Shown piece after piece: positions 23,701-32,123 of a stretch of 60,000 nucleotides of DNA. A program made the translations under genes and the position numbers. Position 1 is the stretch's first letter. Each line of letters begins with the position of its first letter. Under the pieces are notes generated by a model, which ran no database searches, had not been told where the DNA came from, and saw nothing but the letters and a program-made list of their open reading frames with translations. This DNA is from Bolinopsis microptera (Eukaryota; Ctenophora; Tentaculata; Lobata; Bolinopsidae). The stretch spans positions 9,502,411-9,562,410 of the forward strand of contig NC_087073.1 in NCBI RefSeq assembly GCF_026151205.1, in the 5' to 3' direction.

Positions 23701-25593
23701 TTAATTTTGTTTACTCACTGCCCATAACATTCATGTTTTACTTTATATTTATTATGTAAGTTAGAAACGTCAGGAAGATATCTAACCCCTCCCCCATTAT
23801 ATCAGGCACTATGTGTCCCACTCCTCCGTGAAGCAGTGCTACTAGGACACCACATGTACGAGAAACCTCTCCCCGCCAGCACTCCTGGTTCTAGTGAGCT
23901 GGCACACCTAGCTGCATGGCTGGACCTGGTTCCTAGTTCCAGCCATTCCTCCTCTTCCCTTACCACTGCCAAGTTAGATTATATTACATGTTAATACAGG
24001 GGGGGGGGGGGGGTATGTTAATAGTATCCAAATTGGGAATCAAGTTTGATTCTGGGATCTCATCAGAAATACGATATTAGGATATTATTAGGATACAGTA
24101 TACAAAAAATGATGAAATGAAAATGTACATTATACACTGAAAAGTGAAAATGTACAGTTTCTAAGTACAAGTTATAACAACATTCCCCGCAGAGTCCTGA
24201 ACCTGCCCCGGGATGTTCTGCTCAAGTTTAGTTGTGATCTAGTGAGTCAGCTCCCCCTGCCCAGGGACATGCCACACTCGCCACTCACTGGTAAGTTCAA
24301 CTCTGTATCTGTTTTTACTGATCGCTCTTTCTTGCTGATAAACATTATCACTTTTTTCGGGGAAATGTGCAAATTTTCCGAGAATTGCAGATCAGTGCAC
24401 TTTATTGGTATCATGCCGATTTCCGGGTGGAGTACCACCTTATAATTTGTATCTTGACACGTAATATAACGTAACTCCCCTCTACGTCACTAGAGCCGCT
24501 AATGCCATTAGTGCTGAACTGGGGACGTCCTCGACTGTTGACTCTACCTCGACTGTACGGTAAACTGTACCTCCATTACCGACATGTAAAGTGCAAAGTG
24601 TGCAGAGGTTAGTGAAGTGTACTGTGTGTACTGTGTGTACTGTGTACTATATATTGTTTAGTAACCAATCTGAAATCGGATTGATAGTAGTACAGAAGGA
24701 GGGAAACTGTTTCTCTCCGAATGGATTTAAGTGTAAAAACCTCGAGAGGCATTATATTTTGGGAAATAATAGTAAAGTTTATTTGAGAAATATTCTAAGT
24801 AAAGCTGCACACCAGTTCTATAACACCGCTATTTCAGGAGTACCTCACGACCCAGCCCTGTGTTTAGTTTGTGGGCAGTTGGTATGTGTCAGGTCACAAT
24901 GCTGTCAGTGGCTCAACACTGGAGAATGTACCAAACACGCACAAAAGGTAATAGTCAACAACATATTGGTGTTTTGCAGCTTTATTTCGTCTGATTTATC
25001 AGATCTACCCGTCAATAATTGTAGAATATAATTTCGTATTCTTAAGTTATGACTTATGATGCATAACTCAAAGTAGTAAGAATCTTTACTCAGATTTAAC
25101 GGCACACGTAAGCTACTTATCAATTTGTATAATCCCAATATTTGAAAATGTAACAATGTTTGTGACAGTGCGGAGCAGGAACAGCGATCTATCTGGTAAT
25201 AATGAGCAGCACTGTTGTCATTATCCGGGGAGAGAGGGTTTACCTCTGGGGTAGTGTCTATCTCGACCAGCATGGTGCGTCTTATACTTATATAATTTAT
25301 ATTACTTAATAACTTTAACTTACTTCGGGCCATTCTACTTAATAAATATCTTTCATTGATATAGGTTGTGTACATTAAAACTAGATCGGGAATGTTTAGG
25401 TAAATTCTATTACAGCTGTATTTTTAATCGCTAACTTGGTTATTCGTCACCAGATGAAGAAGATATAGATTTGAAGCGCGGGAAGCCTCTGTATCTCTCC
25501 CAAACAAGATACAACTGTCTGAACCAACAGTGGATATCTCACTCCTTCGACCACACTCTCAAGAGATGGGGCTGGCACCAGCAGCAGTTTTAA
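2735..25593 (+). CDS. UBR3: UBR3-type E3 ubiquitin-protein ligase, multi-exon
   Basis: N-recognin-family E3 ligase. Exons, all joining in phase: 2735-3107, 3250-3443, 3729-5039, 5211-5339, 5627-5755, 5944-6124, 6272-6486, 6632-6863, 7006-7122, 7639-7726, 8372-8557, 8702-8833, 9621-9736, 11033-11133, 11293 (or 11318)-11706, 12340-12483, 12604-12847, 13004-13098, 13289-13426, 13626-13727, 14497-14644, 15047-15274, 22728-22873, 23471-23577, 23806-23989, 24195-24290, 24494-24607, 24838-24947, 25169-25274, 25454-25593. Seen: a UBR zinc box ([19 protein letters not shown]), long helical middle, RING-type Cys/His cluster and a conserved Cys-rich C-terminus ending [11 protein letters not shown]. Order and wording follow vertebrate UBR3 closely. 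The ATG at 2735 follows an acceptor-like CACTCAG by two bases and has a good context; a further upstream coding exon cannot be excluded. An AATAAA lies at 25792. Oddities: a RhoGAP-like exon block and a frame problem in the 15047 exon, both listed below. Exon ends are my own calls. Confidence 0.9.
2960..3330 (+). other. UBR3: UBR box of UBR3 (split over two exons)
   Basis: Known role of the family: the zinc-binding UBR box recognises N-degrons. The reading is [16 protein letters not shown] followed by [26 protein letters not shown], then across the intron [12 protein letters not shown] and CGFCSRH. The Cys/His pattern is complete once exon 2735-3107 is joined to exon 3250-3443; the GCA-G|GT-GGT junction restores the Gly-Gly. 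The residues are the UBR3 version rather than that of UBR1 or UBR2. Confidence 0.92.
7123..8371. other. UBR3 introns around exon 7639-7726
   Basis: These are two introns of about 516 and 645 bases. They are AT-rich with no gene-like ORF. They contain a pair of CRE/AP-1-like palindromes at 7569-7594 (separate entry) and nothing else I can name. Confidence 0.6.
7569..7594. promoter_or_regulatory. Paired CRE-like palindromes in an intron
   Basis: TGATGACATCA (7569-7579) is followed eight bases later by the canonical CRE octamer TGACGTCA (7587-7594), each inside a TGATGAC context. These match bZIP (CREB/ATF) sites. Their location deep inside a UBR3 intron makes enhancer use possible but unproven. 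Confidence 0.35.
8831..8990 (+). repeat. Local duplication of a UBR3 splice donor and intron start
   Basis: The donor AAGGTAACTGATTGTG after exon 8702-8833 recurs 86 bases downstream as AAGGTAATTGATTGTG, followed in both cases by an ATATTCACAT-GGATGTA word. The second copy is a decoy donor. Using it would read into TAA immediately after the authentic junction, so the upstream site must be the coding one. Confidence 0.75.
8834..9620. other. UBR3 intron
   Basis: The intron opens with the duplicated donor segment. The remainder has no gene-like ORF, RNA gene or named repeat that I can recognise. Confidence 0.6.
9737..11032. other. UBR3 intron with an internal dispersed repeat
   Basis: This AT-rich intron holds two related segments near 10052-10110 and 10350-10402 that share a GTCRGACA word and a TCTGATCAAAAnTTnATCAAGGG word. 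They are diverged and in direct orientation about 297 bases apart. A short (TAAA)n tract lies near 9823. No gene is seen. Confidence 0.55.
11707..12339. other. UBR3 intron
   Basis: The intron contains a GC-rich patch at 11745-11805 with a G7 run and a duplicated GTATTGCTGGGGGTC word near 12002-12033. No coding or RNA feature is recognised. Confidence 0.55.
12340..13098 (+). other. UBR3: RING-type zinc-binding region of UBR3
   Basis: Three exons encode [13 protein letters not shown], a variable loop, then [14 protein letters not shown] and [14 protein letters not shown]. This matches the UBR3 arrangement in which a C-x2-C pair is separated by a long insert from the C-x-H-x2-H-x2-C core and the final C-P-x-C pair. 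The region should recruit the ubiquitin-loaded E2. The preceding exon (11293-11706) holds the highly charged [21 protein letters not shown] helix that directly precedes the RING in UBR3. Confidence 0.85.
13728..14496. other. UBR3 intron
   Basis: AT-rich intron of about 770 bases with runs of ATAT. The ORFs in both strands lack recognisable content. I see nothing else in it. Confidence 0.55.
15047..15274 (+). other. UBR3: UBR3 exon with an internal frame break (mini-intron or indel)
   Basis: The exon enters in phase 1 and reads [17 protein letters not shown] through HMLNSGG, but continuing gives a stop after GYC near 15233. The homologous UBR3 sequence resumes in another frame as [18 protein letters not shown], which joins the next exon (22728) as [17 protein letters not shown] at 15157 (phase 0) and an AG at 15212 would remove 56 bases and fix the frame, but the donor GTTGGA is poor. 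Otherwise it is a real frameshift or a base-calling error in the GC-rich stretch 15145-15190. Confidence 0.7.
15920..16504 (-). pseudogene. RTE-like LINE, C-terminal part of reverse-transcriptase ORF
   Basis: The minus strand reads EVEDFF then [65 protein letters not shown], then after a 1-base shift [19 protein letters not shown] and finally [14 protein letters not shown] before TAA (15920-15922). This is the familiar post-RT tail of RTE-clade LINEs. At least one in-frame stop and one frameshift show it is dead. Its 5' side is cut at 16504 by the inner G-run element and resumes at 20091. Confidence 0.8.
16290..18643. repeat. 1.18-kb recent tandem duplication
   Basis: Segment 16290-17468 is repeated as 17469-18643. 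The offset is 1179 bases before the G-run and 1175 after it, because the G-run is 22 in the first copy and 18 in the second; otherwise I see no differences. Each copy contains 214 bases of LINE tail, the left end of the inner G-run element and about 940 bases of microsatellite. The duplication therefore happened after that element inserted into the LINE. Confidence 0.93.
16505..20084. mobile_element. Inner G-run TIR element filled with microsatellite (~3.6 kb)
   Basis: The left end is G22 then TGACATGTCTCCAATGTCTC; the right end is the exact inverse, with a C-run. The 6-base target duplication CTCTAA lies at 16499-16504 and 20085-20090. On the LINE strand, removal of the insert and one TSD rejoins GCC-TTA-GAG-GAA-GTT in frame, giving HALE-EVEDF. 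Inside each TIR is a direct-oriented module (GCACC.TATCTTTTC to GACATT) flanked by arrays of the 9-mer GGAGACATT. The core is a long imperfect CCT array plus 13-mer blocks GCCATCCTCCTCA. There is no transposase, so it is non-autonomous. Long Ser/Glu/Arg-rich ORFs here are microsatellite artefacts. Confidence 0.7.
20091..20586 (-). pseudogene. RTE-like LINE, endonuclease start fused to RT-end segment
   Basis: The minus strand reads [53 protein letters not shown], then a shift and [20 protein letters not shown], which is the AP-endonuclease N-terminus of an RTE-type LINE. It then jumps straight to [17 protein letters not shown] and SKDGHALE, normally found near the end of the RT region. Most of the polymerase was therefore deleted before the inner G-run element inserted at 20090. 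It is continuous with the fragment at 15920-16504. Confidence 0.75.
20587..21385 (-). other. Probable LINE 5' untranslated region
   Basis: About 800 bases lie directly upstream (minus sense) of the endonuclease start. They contain no open frame of note. Position and lack of coding suggest the LINE 5' UTR, but I have no motif that proves it. Confidence 0.3.
21386..22317 (+). pseudogene. Decayed coding remnant interrupted by a hAT MITE
   Basis: Several plus-frame pieces look protein-like: [19 protein letters not shown], then after a shift [12 protein letters not shown] and an acidic stretch, [10 protein letters not shown] before the MITE, continuing in frame after the MITE as [17 protein letters not shown], and further on [18 protein letters not shown]. 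The DGNC word recalls the catalytic Asp-x-x-Cys region of OTU proteases, often carried by mobile elements, but this is weak. It may be cargo or the former coding region of the outer 7-kb element. Confidence 0.35.
21734..21882. mobile_element. hAT-type MITE, 149 bp
   Basis: Perfect terminal inverted repeats start CAGGGACAAAAGGATTTCGC and end with the inverse, GCGAAATCCTTTTGTCCCTG. An exact 8-base target duplication ACTGTGTA flanks it (21726-21733 and 21883-21890). CAGGG ends and an 8-bp TSD are diagnostic of the hAT superfamily. The interior is short and non-coding. Confidence 0.93.
23999..24013. repeat. G15 homopolymer in a UBR3 intron
   Basis: Fifteen G residues lie 10 bases downstream of the exon that ends at 23989. 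No inverted partner or TIR is visible nearby, so it is listed as a simple repeat only. Confidence 0.85.
24494..25593 (+). other. UBR3: Conserved Cys-rich C-terminal region of UBR3
   Basis: The last four exons encode [22 protein letters not shown], then [18 protein letters not shown], a [18 protein letters not shown] strand and [15 protein letters not shown] before the stop at 25591-25593. This is the autoinhibitory/UBLC-type end shared by UBR1, UBR2 and UBR3. It is the best-conserved part of the gene and anchors the 3' end of the model. Confidence 0.9.
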
Positions 25594-26556
25594 CTAACTT
25601 ATATTGTTTATCACGTGCTTACATGTTTGGAACCACGTGACGAGTTTCGTGTGCCCTGCTCGTATGTATATAATATATTACGAGGGTTTACTTTAATGTT
25701 TATTGCTTTAAAATGCTGCCTCGGGATAACTGCATTGTTAAACTTCGTCGTAGAAGTTCCTAAACACTCAGATCGGGCAAAAGTCAATTCCAATAAAGAT
25801 CCGGACCTTCATCAAAATGTTGAATATTGTGTTGTAGAACTAAAAGATATTTCTGTTTTTTCTTCTAAACAGTCGTGCCGTAAAAGGAAAATTCCTTAAT
25901 AACTTAATAACTAGTTTATATTCAGACCTCTGTTGTTTCGGTAACTATGTAGATACGAAATCTCAAAACTTATCAAAATATTTGTTGGGTTCATTTTTTT
26001 CAAAATTTGTATTGATTCACAGAACTTATAAAAAAGCTTTTTTTGTATATTTTGGGCTTTGAGTTGCTGTAAAATTTCAGGTTTAGTTTAAACCGGTACA
26101 TTCCGTGTTCTGTCTAGCCAATGTATGTACAAGACAAAGACTGTGAACTTGTTCCAACTTCCAGTATTTGTTGAGCTATTCTTTGCTTTTTGTTTATCAC
26201 ATTCATTAGAAACTATTAACGTGTTTTATTCTAAAGATAGGTATTCTTATATTTGAGGCACGTTACAACTTGTGACGTTCATCAAAGCAGCTATCATGAT
26301 TTTCCTATTGATTTTAAAATTCATGCCGAATATTCTGCTCCGTAGTTACGATGTTTGGGATATTAGATATAAAACATAACCTTGTGGCACATGTAACGTA
26401 ACCTTGTGGCACATGTAACCTTGTGACACATGTAACCTTGTGGCACATGTAACCTTGTGGCACATGTAACCTTGTGGCACATGTAACCTTGTGGCACATG
26501 TAACCAACGTAACTTTAGGATGTCGATAGAATAAACTACGATAGAGTATAACCAGT
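25594..26556. other. Intergenic region between UBR3 and PRPF18
   Basis: It holds the UBR3 3' UTR with a polyadenylation signal AATAAA at 25792-25797 and a plus-strand ORF of 94 codons without recognisable features. The minisatellite at 26378-26504 is listed separately. The PRPF18 promoter must lie here, but no TATA box is evident. Confidence 0.6.
26378..26504. repeat. 17-bp minisatellite, seven units, in the PRPF18 upstream region
   Basis: The unit is AACCTTGTGGCACATGT, repeated seven times with one G-to-A variant and one 5-base interruption after the first unit. It ends about 53 bases before the PRPF18 start codon, so it lies in the promoter or 5' UTR. The units abut with no spacers, which excludes a CRISPR array. 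Confidence 0.95.
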
Positions 26557-28041
26557 ATGGATTTCTTGAAAGCTGAACTTGCTAGGAAAAAGGCACTGGT
26601 AAGCAACAACCTTTTATTTTACCTATCGTTTGAAGAATCTTTCAAAATGTTATGTTTGTAGAAAATGCTCACCTAATTTGTAATTTGTGATCAACTTATA
26701 CGTAATCAGCTGGAAGAACGAGAGAAGAAGTTAGCAAACGGGAAGACATACGTGAAGAGAAGTGAGATAGATAAGTACGAGACTGAGAGATATTTTGAAC
26801 GTTGTACCAAACGTAAGAAGATATCCAGCGAAGAGGGGAAACACGAAGATCAGGATGAAGACATTGCAGACGCTAAGGTTGGTATATTTTTCTTGATTTA
26901 CCAGACTTTAGTTCGAGTTTTACCTTTACAGTTATTAAATATGACTCATTGACTGACCATTATACATCTTCACACTGTTCACAATTCACAAACTACAGGA
27001 AGTGAAGCCCTTGATGGAAGTAGCTGAAGTGATAAAACGGCTGAGGGAGAGAGGAGAGCCGATCAAACTGTTCGGAGAAATCCGAAGTGAAACATACCAA
27101 CGTTTGAGAAGCTTGGAGATGAAGGAACCATCTGGATCAAAATCACAAACTGATTTTAAATCAGCCATGGAAAAGATCGATCAGGTAACTTTCGAATTTT
27201 CTCGACGTTGCTGAAAGTCGGTTACTTTGAATATATCGGAATGATTTTGAGGATTCTAAAGTAACTAATAAATTTTATCGATTTTTCATCATTATCTCCA
27301 CAGGAATACTTAAAAGCGATGATGATGGAGCTGCATGGTGATAAAGTGGAAAGAAAAGCACTGAAAGTATTAGCTAGTATGGATGAAATGAAGGAAATAT
27401 GTAAAGGTAAGGAATTCAGTGTAAATTTGGTGCTGTCAACTTTCTTTTCAACTTTACCTATCCGTTACCTTGCTGCAAAGTACTTAAGAATACTCTTTGA
27501 TAAGTTTTATATCTTATTTATTTTCTCAACAGGTATAGCGGACCCTGACGCAGATAAAGATAAGCTATTTGGATTAGTCAGACAATTCTATCGGTGGTTA
27601 TTTGACGTCTACGAGCAAACAGGCGAAAAGAAATACAGAGAAAACGAAGGCGACCTCGTTGTCAAACTTGAACGCGCCAAAATCAAGCAGGCGGAAACAT
27701 ACATCAGACCACTTTTCAAAACTCTCAAGAAGAAGACACTTGATGAAACTTTATTGCGATCATTCGGTGAGATAGGTGGTGCTGTACTTGAGAAGGACTA
27801 TATCGGTGCAAATGATGTGTATTTGAGGACTGCTATAGGTAACGCAGCGTGGCCCATTGGGGTCACTATGGTGGGTATTCACGCCCGAACGGGCAGAGAA
27901 AAACTTTTCGCTCACAACGTAGCTCACGTACTGAACGATGAGTTTCAGAGAAAGTATTTGCAAGCTATTAAGCGTTTGGTCACATTTGCTCAGCGACATT
28001 TCCCAACTGACCCTTCGAAGTGCGTTGAGTATAACGCTTGA
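26557..28041 (+). CDS. PRPF18: Pre-mRNA-splicing factor 18
   Basis: PRPF18 acts in the second catalytic step of pre-mRNA splicing in the nucleus, with SLU7 and the U5 snRNP. Exons: 26557-26598, 26710-26877, 26999-27184, 27304-27406, 27533-28041. The N-terminus MDFLKAELARKKALLEER and EVIKRLRERGEPIKLFGE correspond to the PRP4/Prp18 N-terminal motif (SFM-like). The C-terminal Prp18 domain carries the hallmark AIGNAAWPIGVTMVGIHART and GREKLFAHNVAHVLNDE, and ends HFPTDPSKCVEYNA. All junctions are in phase. The start is the first ATG, in the context CCAGTATGG. The fourth intron (27407-27532) is 126 bases, a multiple of three and stop-free, so its retention would add 42 residues. Confidence 0.95.
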
Positions 28042-29384
28042 AGTTTTACCTATTATTTTACTCATCAGAATTTTTGGATCAATTGTCGGCCGATCCAATG
28101 ACGCTGATTCGAGATTACTGAATTGACAATACTAATACTATCAAATCCCTACTATTTTTAATCAGAAAATGTATTATCAACTAATCAAGGCCGAAATATG
28201 CGTAGCCGAACTCCGAAGATGATATGAGGTGTTCTAGCAAAAATTTTAAAAGAATATCACCACCTGAAATACCACTTATACAAATCGCTAAATCGCATGA
28301 GTATATATTGTTGTGTTTGAAGTGATATCTCAAATTTGGCACACAGAAAGTCGCCCCAACTGATTCAGATTACCTGTCTTATAGCCAAATTAGTCAAATC
28401 TGACTAATTGTGAGATATTTTCTTGTTCGAAGTGATATCACACATTTTGATCATAAAAATTTACCCAAACGTGCACATATTGCCATTCTTGTACTTATCT
28501 TACCATCCGGAAAGTTTGAAGGAAGTCTCACAGTATGATCTGGAAGAAATTATTCCATGCAATTGCATAAAACGCTTGATTTTCGGCCCTGTAATTCGGA
28601 ACCGTACATTAAACTAAGAACTTGAGGTAGCGCGCGAGGACATTTTGCTGTATGAAGTTTTGTTATTTTCGCGCTGCACTTATTTCTAAACTGTTTGCGT
28701 TAAGAACATACGTGTACCAGTTTAAAATTAATTAATTAAAATATGTGTTTCACATGGATGCGACGATATTTTAATATTTATAATGATGGTTTACACAGGC
28801 ATTTGTAGAGGAGATTTGCACTAGTGATTGTAACAGCGCTGCCACATTTGGGGGTCCCATCTCAATTTAACGGAGTAAAATACGGAAGTACAGAACTTGT
28901 TAAATTATTGAGAAGAGAATGTTATCACTGCCCCTGGATACAGTACGTGCTATTCAGATGTTGCGCTAGATGTTACTATATATAACTGTATAAGTATTGA
29001 GTTGTGAAGTCTTTGACGTGAATCGTTAGGAAATGAGGTACTTTGAGGCACTTTGAGGCTTGAGGCAAGTTGCTTTTGCCATATAACTCGATATTTTTAC
29101 TCTATATTTACTTTCATTCATGTTTAAATTTGTGACGGCTTGAAAACTGTAAATCTCAATTGACATAAAGCAACAGTAACTTATTATATCTTACTTGTGA
29201 GTTAAAACATTAATAGTCAAAGTACGAATAAAAATCTGTTTCCAATTTTCAAATTCATTCCATGTCGAAAAGTAATAATTATGGGTCCTATTTCTGTTCA
29301 TTTCGATGTATGTTTTGAAGTTTCTACCACAACTTAAATAGTTTTAACTAACGTCCGCTATCTCAGTATTTTTCAAAAATCAGA
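28042..29384. other. Intergenic region between PRPF18 and the BTB array
   Basis: It is AT-rich with no gene. A diverged direct repeat built on GTTYGAAGTGATATC occurs near 28316 and 28425. The last ~100 bases lead into the first BTB copy and differ from the upstream sequence shared by the other copies. Confidence 0.6.
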
Positions 29385-31121
29385 ATGACGGCTTCAAAAG
29401 TTCCTCTCCCTGCAGATTTGCTGCCTCTAGATTTCGGGATAGAGAACCTAGATTGTCCTGTACATGGTAATATCGTGGTTAATCTGAAGGACAGTGAGAC
29501 TATGAGGGTCAACTCAATGATATTGGGTCTTCACAGTCCAGTATTTCAGGATATGTTCTTCAATTTAGGACTTGTTTCTGTTGACATGGACGACTTTACT
29601 GCTGAGAATGTTCGGGAATTCTTCAGTGCACTTTATTGTGGTAGACTTGAGCTCAGTAAGGACAACTTCAGGGAGATGAACAAGATAGCCGCTGCTTTCA
29701 AGAGTAAATGGTTGATATCAAAGTGCAAAATTTTCTTCTACGAGGAATTTAATCGATCAATCCAAATTCTTGAACAGGAAGACTGTATTGGGGAATTGAT
29801 TTGGACGTTGGAATGGCTATTCAACGAAAGTCTTTTCGTCAAGAAAAACACTAAAAATGAAGATCTACTTGAATTGGTCGCGGAAAAGTTTGTAGACCTA
29901 CCTGAAAATGTTCTTGAAGCTTTTGTCAGGAATGTGTTGATAGATTTCAACAGCGTTTGTCTTGACAAACTTCACTGGCTCATCCGAATTACTGAAAAAA
30001 ATACAACTATTCTAGCAAATGTTCTGAAGGAAAATCTAAGACTATTGGAAATAGGAGGGCTAGAAGAAAATGCTAGATATCTGTTGGAGAACATTGACTT
30101 TGTTAAATGTTACAAGGTTGACCCAATTCTTTACTATGAAGAAATATTCGATGTCCTGTTTAGAAATCTGGACAAGCTTGAACGAAAAGATGTCGACATG
30201 GTGATTCAATTGAGTAGAAAAACGTCAAAGGAAGCATATCTCTCTTCTGATAGTAATGCAGCAAAAGATGAACAAAGCTCTCAAAATGAAGGTCCTGGGG
30301 AAAAGTCTGATCTTGTTTTGGATATTTTCTCCGAACATAATTTGGACAACTTAGCTAAAATAGAGAATGATGAAATGTACGAGACAGAACTTGATCGACT
30401 TGGTAATATGACAGAGCTTAAAAACATGTACATGCTGTTTGAGATGATTTTCAAAGTAGAAGGGTACTGTGGAGATAATTTGAATCGCTCTATTATAGAG
30501 AATCTAGTAATGTTGAAAGCTCGTCGTGGGTTTTCTCATGTTCATCCAGATTTTATTCGTGATCTGGCCTGTCACTACACATGCAGTTCCCTAGATGAGC
30601 TCATGAACTGTGAAGAACTTGTATCGTCCAGTAAGGGCTGCCGTCGAATATCTGCAACCTTGTCATACCGTAATAAAGACTTTTTTACAACGGAGACTTA
30701 CCATCTTTTTGAGTTTCCGCAGCCAGGGCACAAATGTGAGAGTTGTGATGATTCTGCGGTGTTGGGCTTTTTATTGAAAGTATGTCCTAGTACTGACGAA
30801 AATCCCAATTCCTTTAGCATTCGATTAGTTGACGATGTTGAGAAAGGACTGTCGGAAGGTGGGATACATGAATATTTAGAGTTTTGTCATCATCATGATC
30901 TCATAAAACATGAAAGAATTCATATTGTATTTGAAACTCTAAGTTTTCTAACCGGTTTTGAGACCGGCTTGAAACAAGAACATGGTTTAAGTTTCAAATC
31001 AGTGGATAAGCAACCTGGTCATCACTTCATTGATGGATCACCTCACTTTCTCTGGGGAAAAGATCTCCATTTTATTGATAGGGCAATACGTTTAATTGTT
31101 TACTTAGAGCTTCAGTCATAA
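29385..31121 (+). CDS. BTB-domain protein, array copy 1 (intact)
   Basis: 578 codons, no introns. Residues about 28-125 form a BTB/POZ domain (CPVHGNIVVNLKDSETMRV, then SMILGLHSPVFQDMFF, VREFFSALYCGRLELS). Residues about 130-290 are helical and BACK-like. A Ser/Glu-rich linker includes the segment DEQSSQN. The C-terminal ~180 residues are Cys/His-containing and end IRLIVYLELQS; their strand pattern is loosely reminiscent of a MATH/TRAF fold, which I cannot confirm. BTB proteins commonly serve as Cullin-3 adaptors. The start differs from its paralogues: MTASKVPLP instead of MVQTVPLP, with AG one base before the ATG. AATAAA lies at 31230. Confidence 0.85.
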   Translation: MTASKVPLPADLLPLDFGIENLDCPVHGNIVVNLKDSETMRVNSMILGLHSPVFQDMFFNLGLVSVDMDDFTAENVREFFSALYCGRLELSKDNFREMNKIAAAFKSKWLISKCKIFFYEEFNRSIQILEQEDCIGELIWTLEWLFNESLFVKKNTKNEDLLELVAEKFVDLPENVLEAFVRNVLIDFNSVCLDKLHWLIRITEKNTTILANVLKENLRLLEIGGLEENARYLLENIDFVKCYKVDPILYYEEIFDVLFRNLDKLERKDVDMVIQLSRKTSKEAYLSSDSNAAKDEQSSQNEGPGEKSDLVLDIFSEHNLDNLAKIENDEMYETELDRLGNMTELKNMYMLFEMIFKVEGYCGDNLNRSIIENLVMLKARRGFSHVHPDFIRDLACHYTCSSLDELMNCEELVSSSKGCRRISATLSYRNKDFFTTETYHLFEFPQPGHKCESCDDSAVLGFLLKVCPSTDENPNSFSIRLVDDVEKGLSEGGIHEYLEFCHHHDLIKHERIHIVFETLSFLTGFETGLKQEHGLSFKSVDKQPGHHFIDGSPHFLWGKDLHFIDRAIRLIVYLELQS

Positions 31122-32123
31122 TGTACTATTTTCCGGCGGTACTAGGTGCATTAATCCGTTAAATTGTTTTCTAGGAATGGTGGTATGTTTGTATTTCGTA
31201 TTAATATTGATTGAAGCGACTGAACTTTGAATAAATCATTCCCAACATCCATTATAATTATCTAAGACCAAATCTATTGCGTTTTGCGGGTTAAACTTTA
31301 AATTAATTGCTTCGTTATAACGAAAGAGGGGAAATGTGCTATTAAATCACAATTTTGGCTATCCCTCATTATGCAGGGCAGTCAAACTGATCGGTTTTGG
31401 GACTGCTAGTGCCCCAAAAGCGCTCTTGCAGTTCCAAACTTTTATCAATGATTGTTTTAAGATCTTTTGTGTAATGACTGGAATTGTTAATTTGAATTTA
31501 ACAGTAAGAACCAATGATATTCCACAGCGGCATTATATTATGTGTCACGTACCATGGACAGTGGACACTAGTGGTACCCAATTTCTAATATTTTTGATAA
31601 CAATGGCAAGGAGTGCTTTTAAAATTTTACCACATTATTCACTTCATAATTATATTTTATATTTTATACATTTATTTCCATTTCCCATTATCATTTGCTT
31701 CTAACTGGCTCATCTGACATAATTTTTTCACAGTTTTATGCTACATAACATTTTACGAAAATTTAGATTATTTATTCATCTCAAATTTGACGAATGCATT
31801 AATTTCCAGATTACATAAAATGTCATATATTTGTCATCGTAGTTATGCCGCATGGTGCAATCTACTGTTGCTATTCTGCCGTCGACACAAACTTGTTTGA
31901 CCTAGAATAGCATTTACATCCATGAATACATATTCTTAATTAGCTATTTGTCTTCTTTAATAAGCAGTACAGTATGTAATACAAATACTATTCTCCAACT
32001 TCAAGTAGAAATTAGCGAAAAATCGATAAAACGGTTTATAATTCGAGAAGAAACCAGAGTTTCGTTTTGCTCACGATAGTCACTTATCAAATACTTGTGT
32101 TTCTAAATAAATATTATTACAGG
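31122..32123. other. BTB array spacer 1-2
   Basis: The spacer is homologous to the others in the array. It contains a copy-1 AATAAA, a conserved block starting TTTTGGCTATCCCTCATTAT, and the shared leader GAAACCAGAGTTTCG that ends in TATTATTACAG directly before the next ATG. A 122-codon ORF here is not conserved in frame in the other spacers. Confidence 0.7.

Noticed and set aside
23999-24013. G15 run as another G-run element end
   Set aside because: It is followed by TATG rather than TG plus a repeat, and no inverted partner or matching 6-mer flank was found.
25615-25899. 94-codon ORF after UBR3
   Set aside because: It overlaps the UBR3 3' UTR and polyadenylation signal and shows no recognisable motif or codon pattern.
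26378-26504. CRISPR-like array
   Set aside because: The 17-base units abut directly with no unique spacers, in an animal genome. It is a minisatellite.
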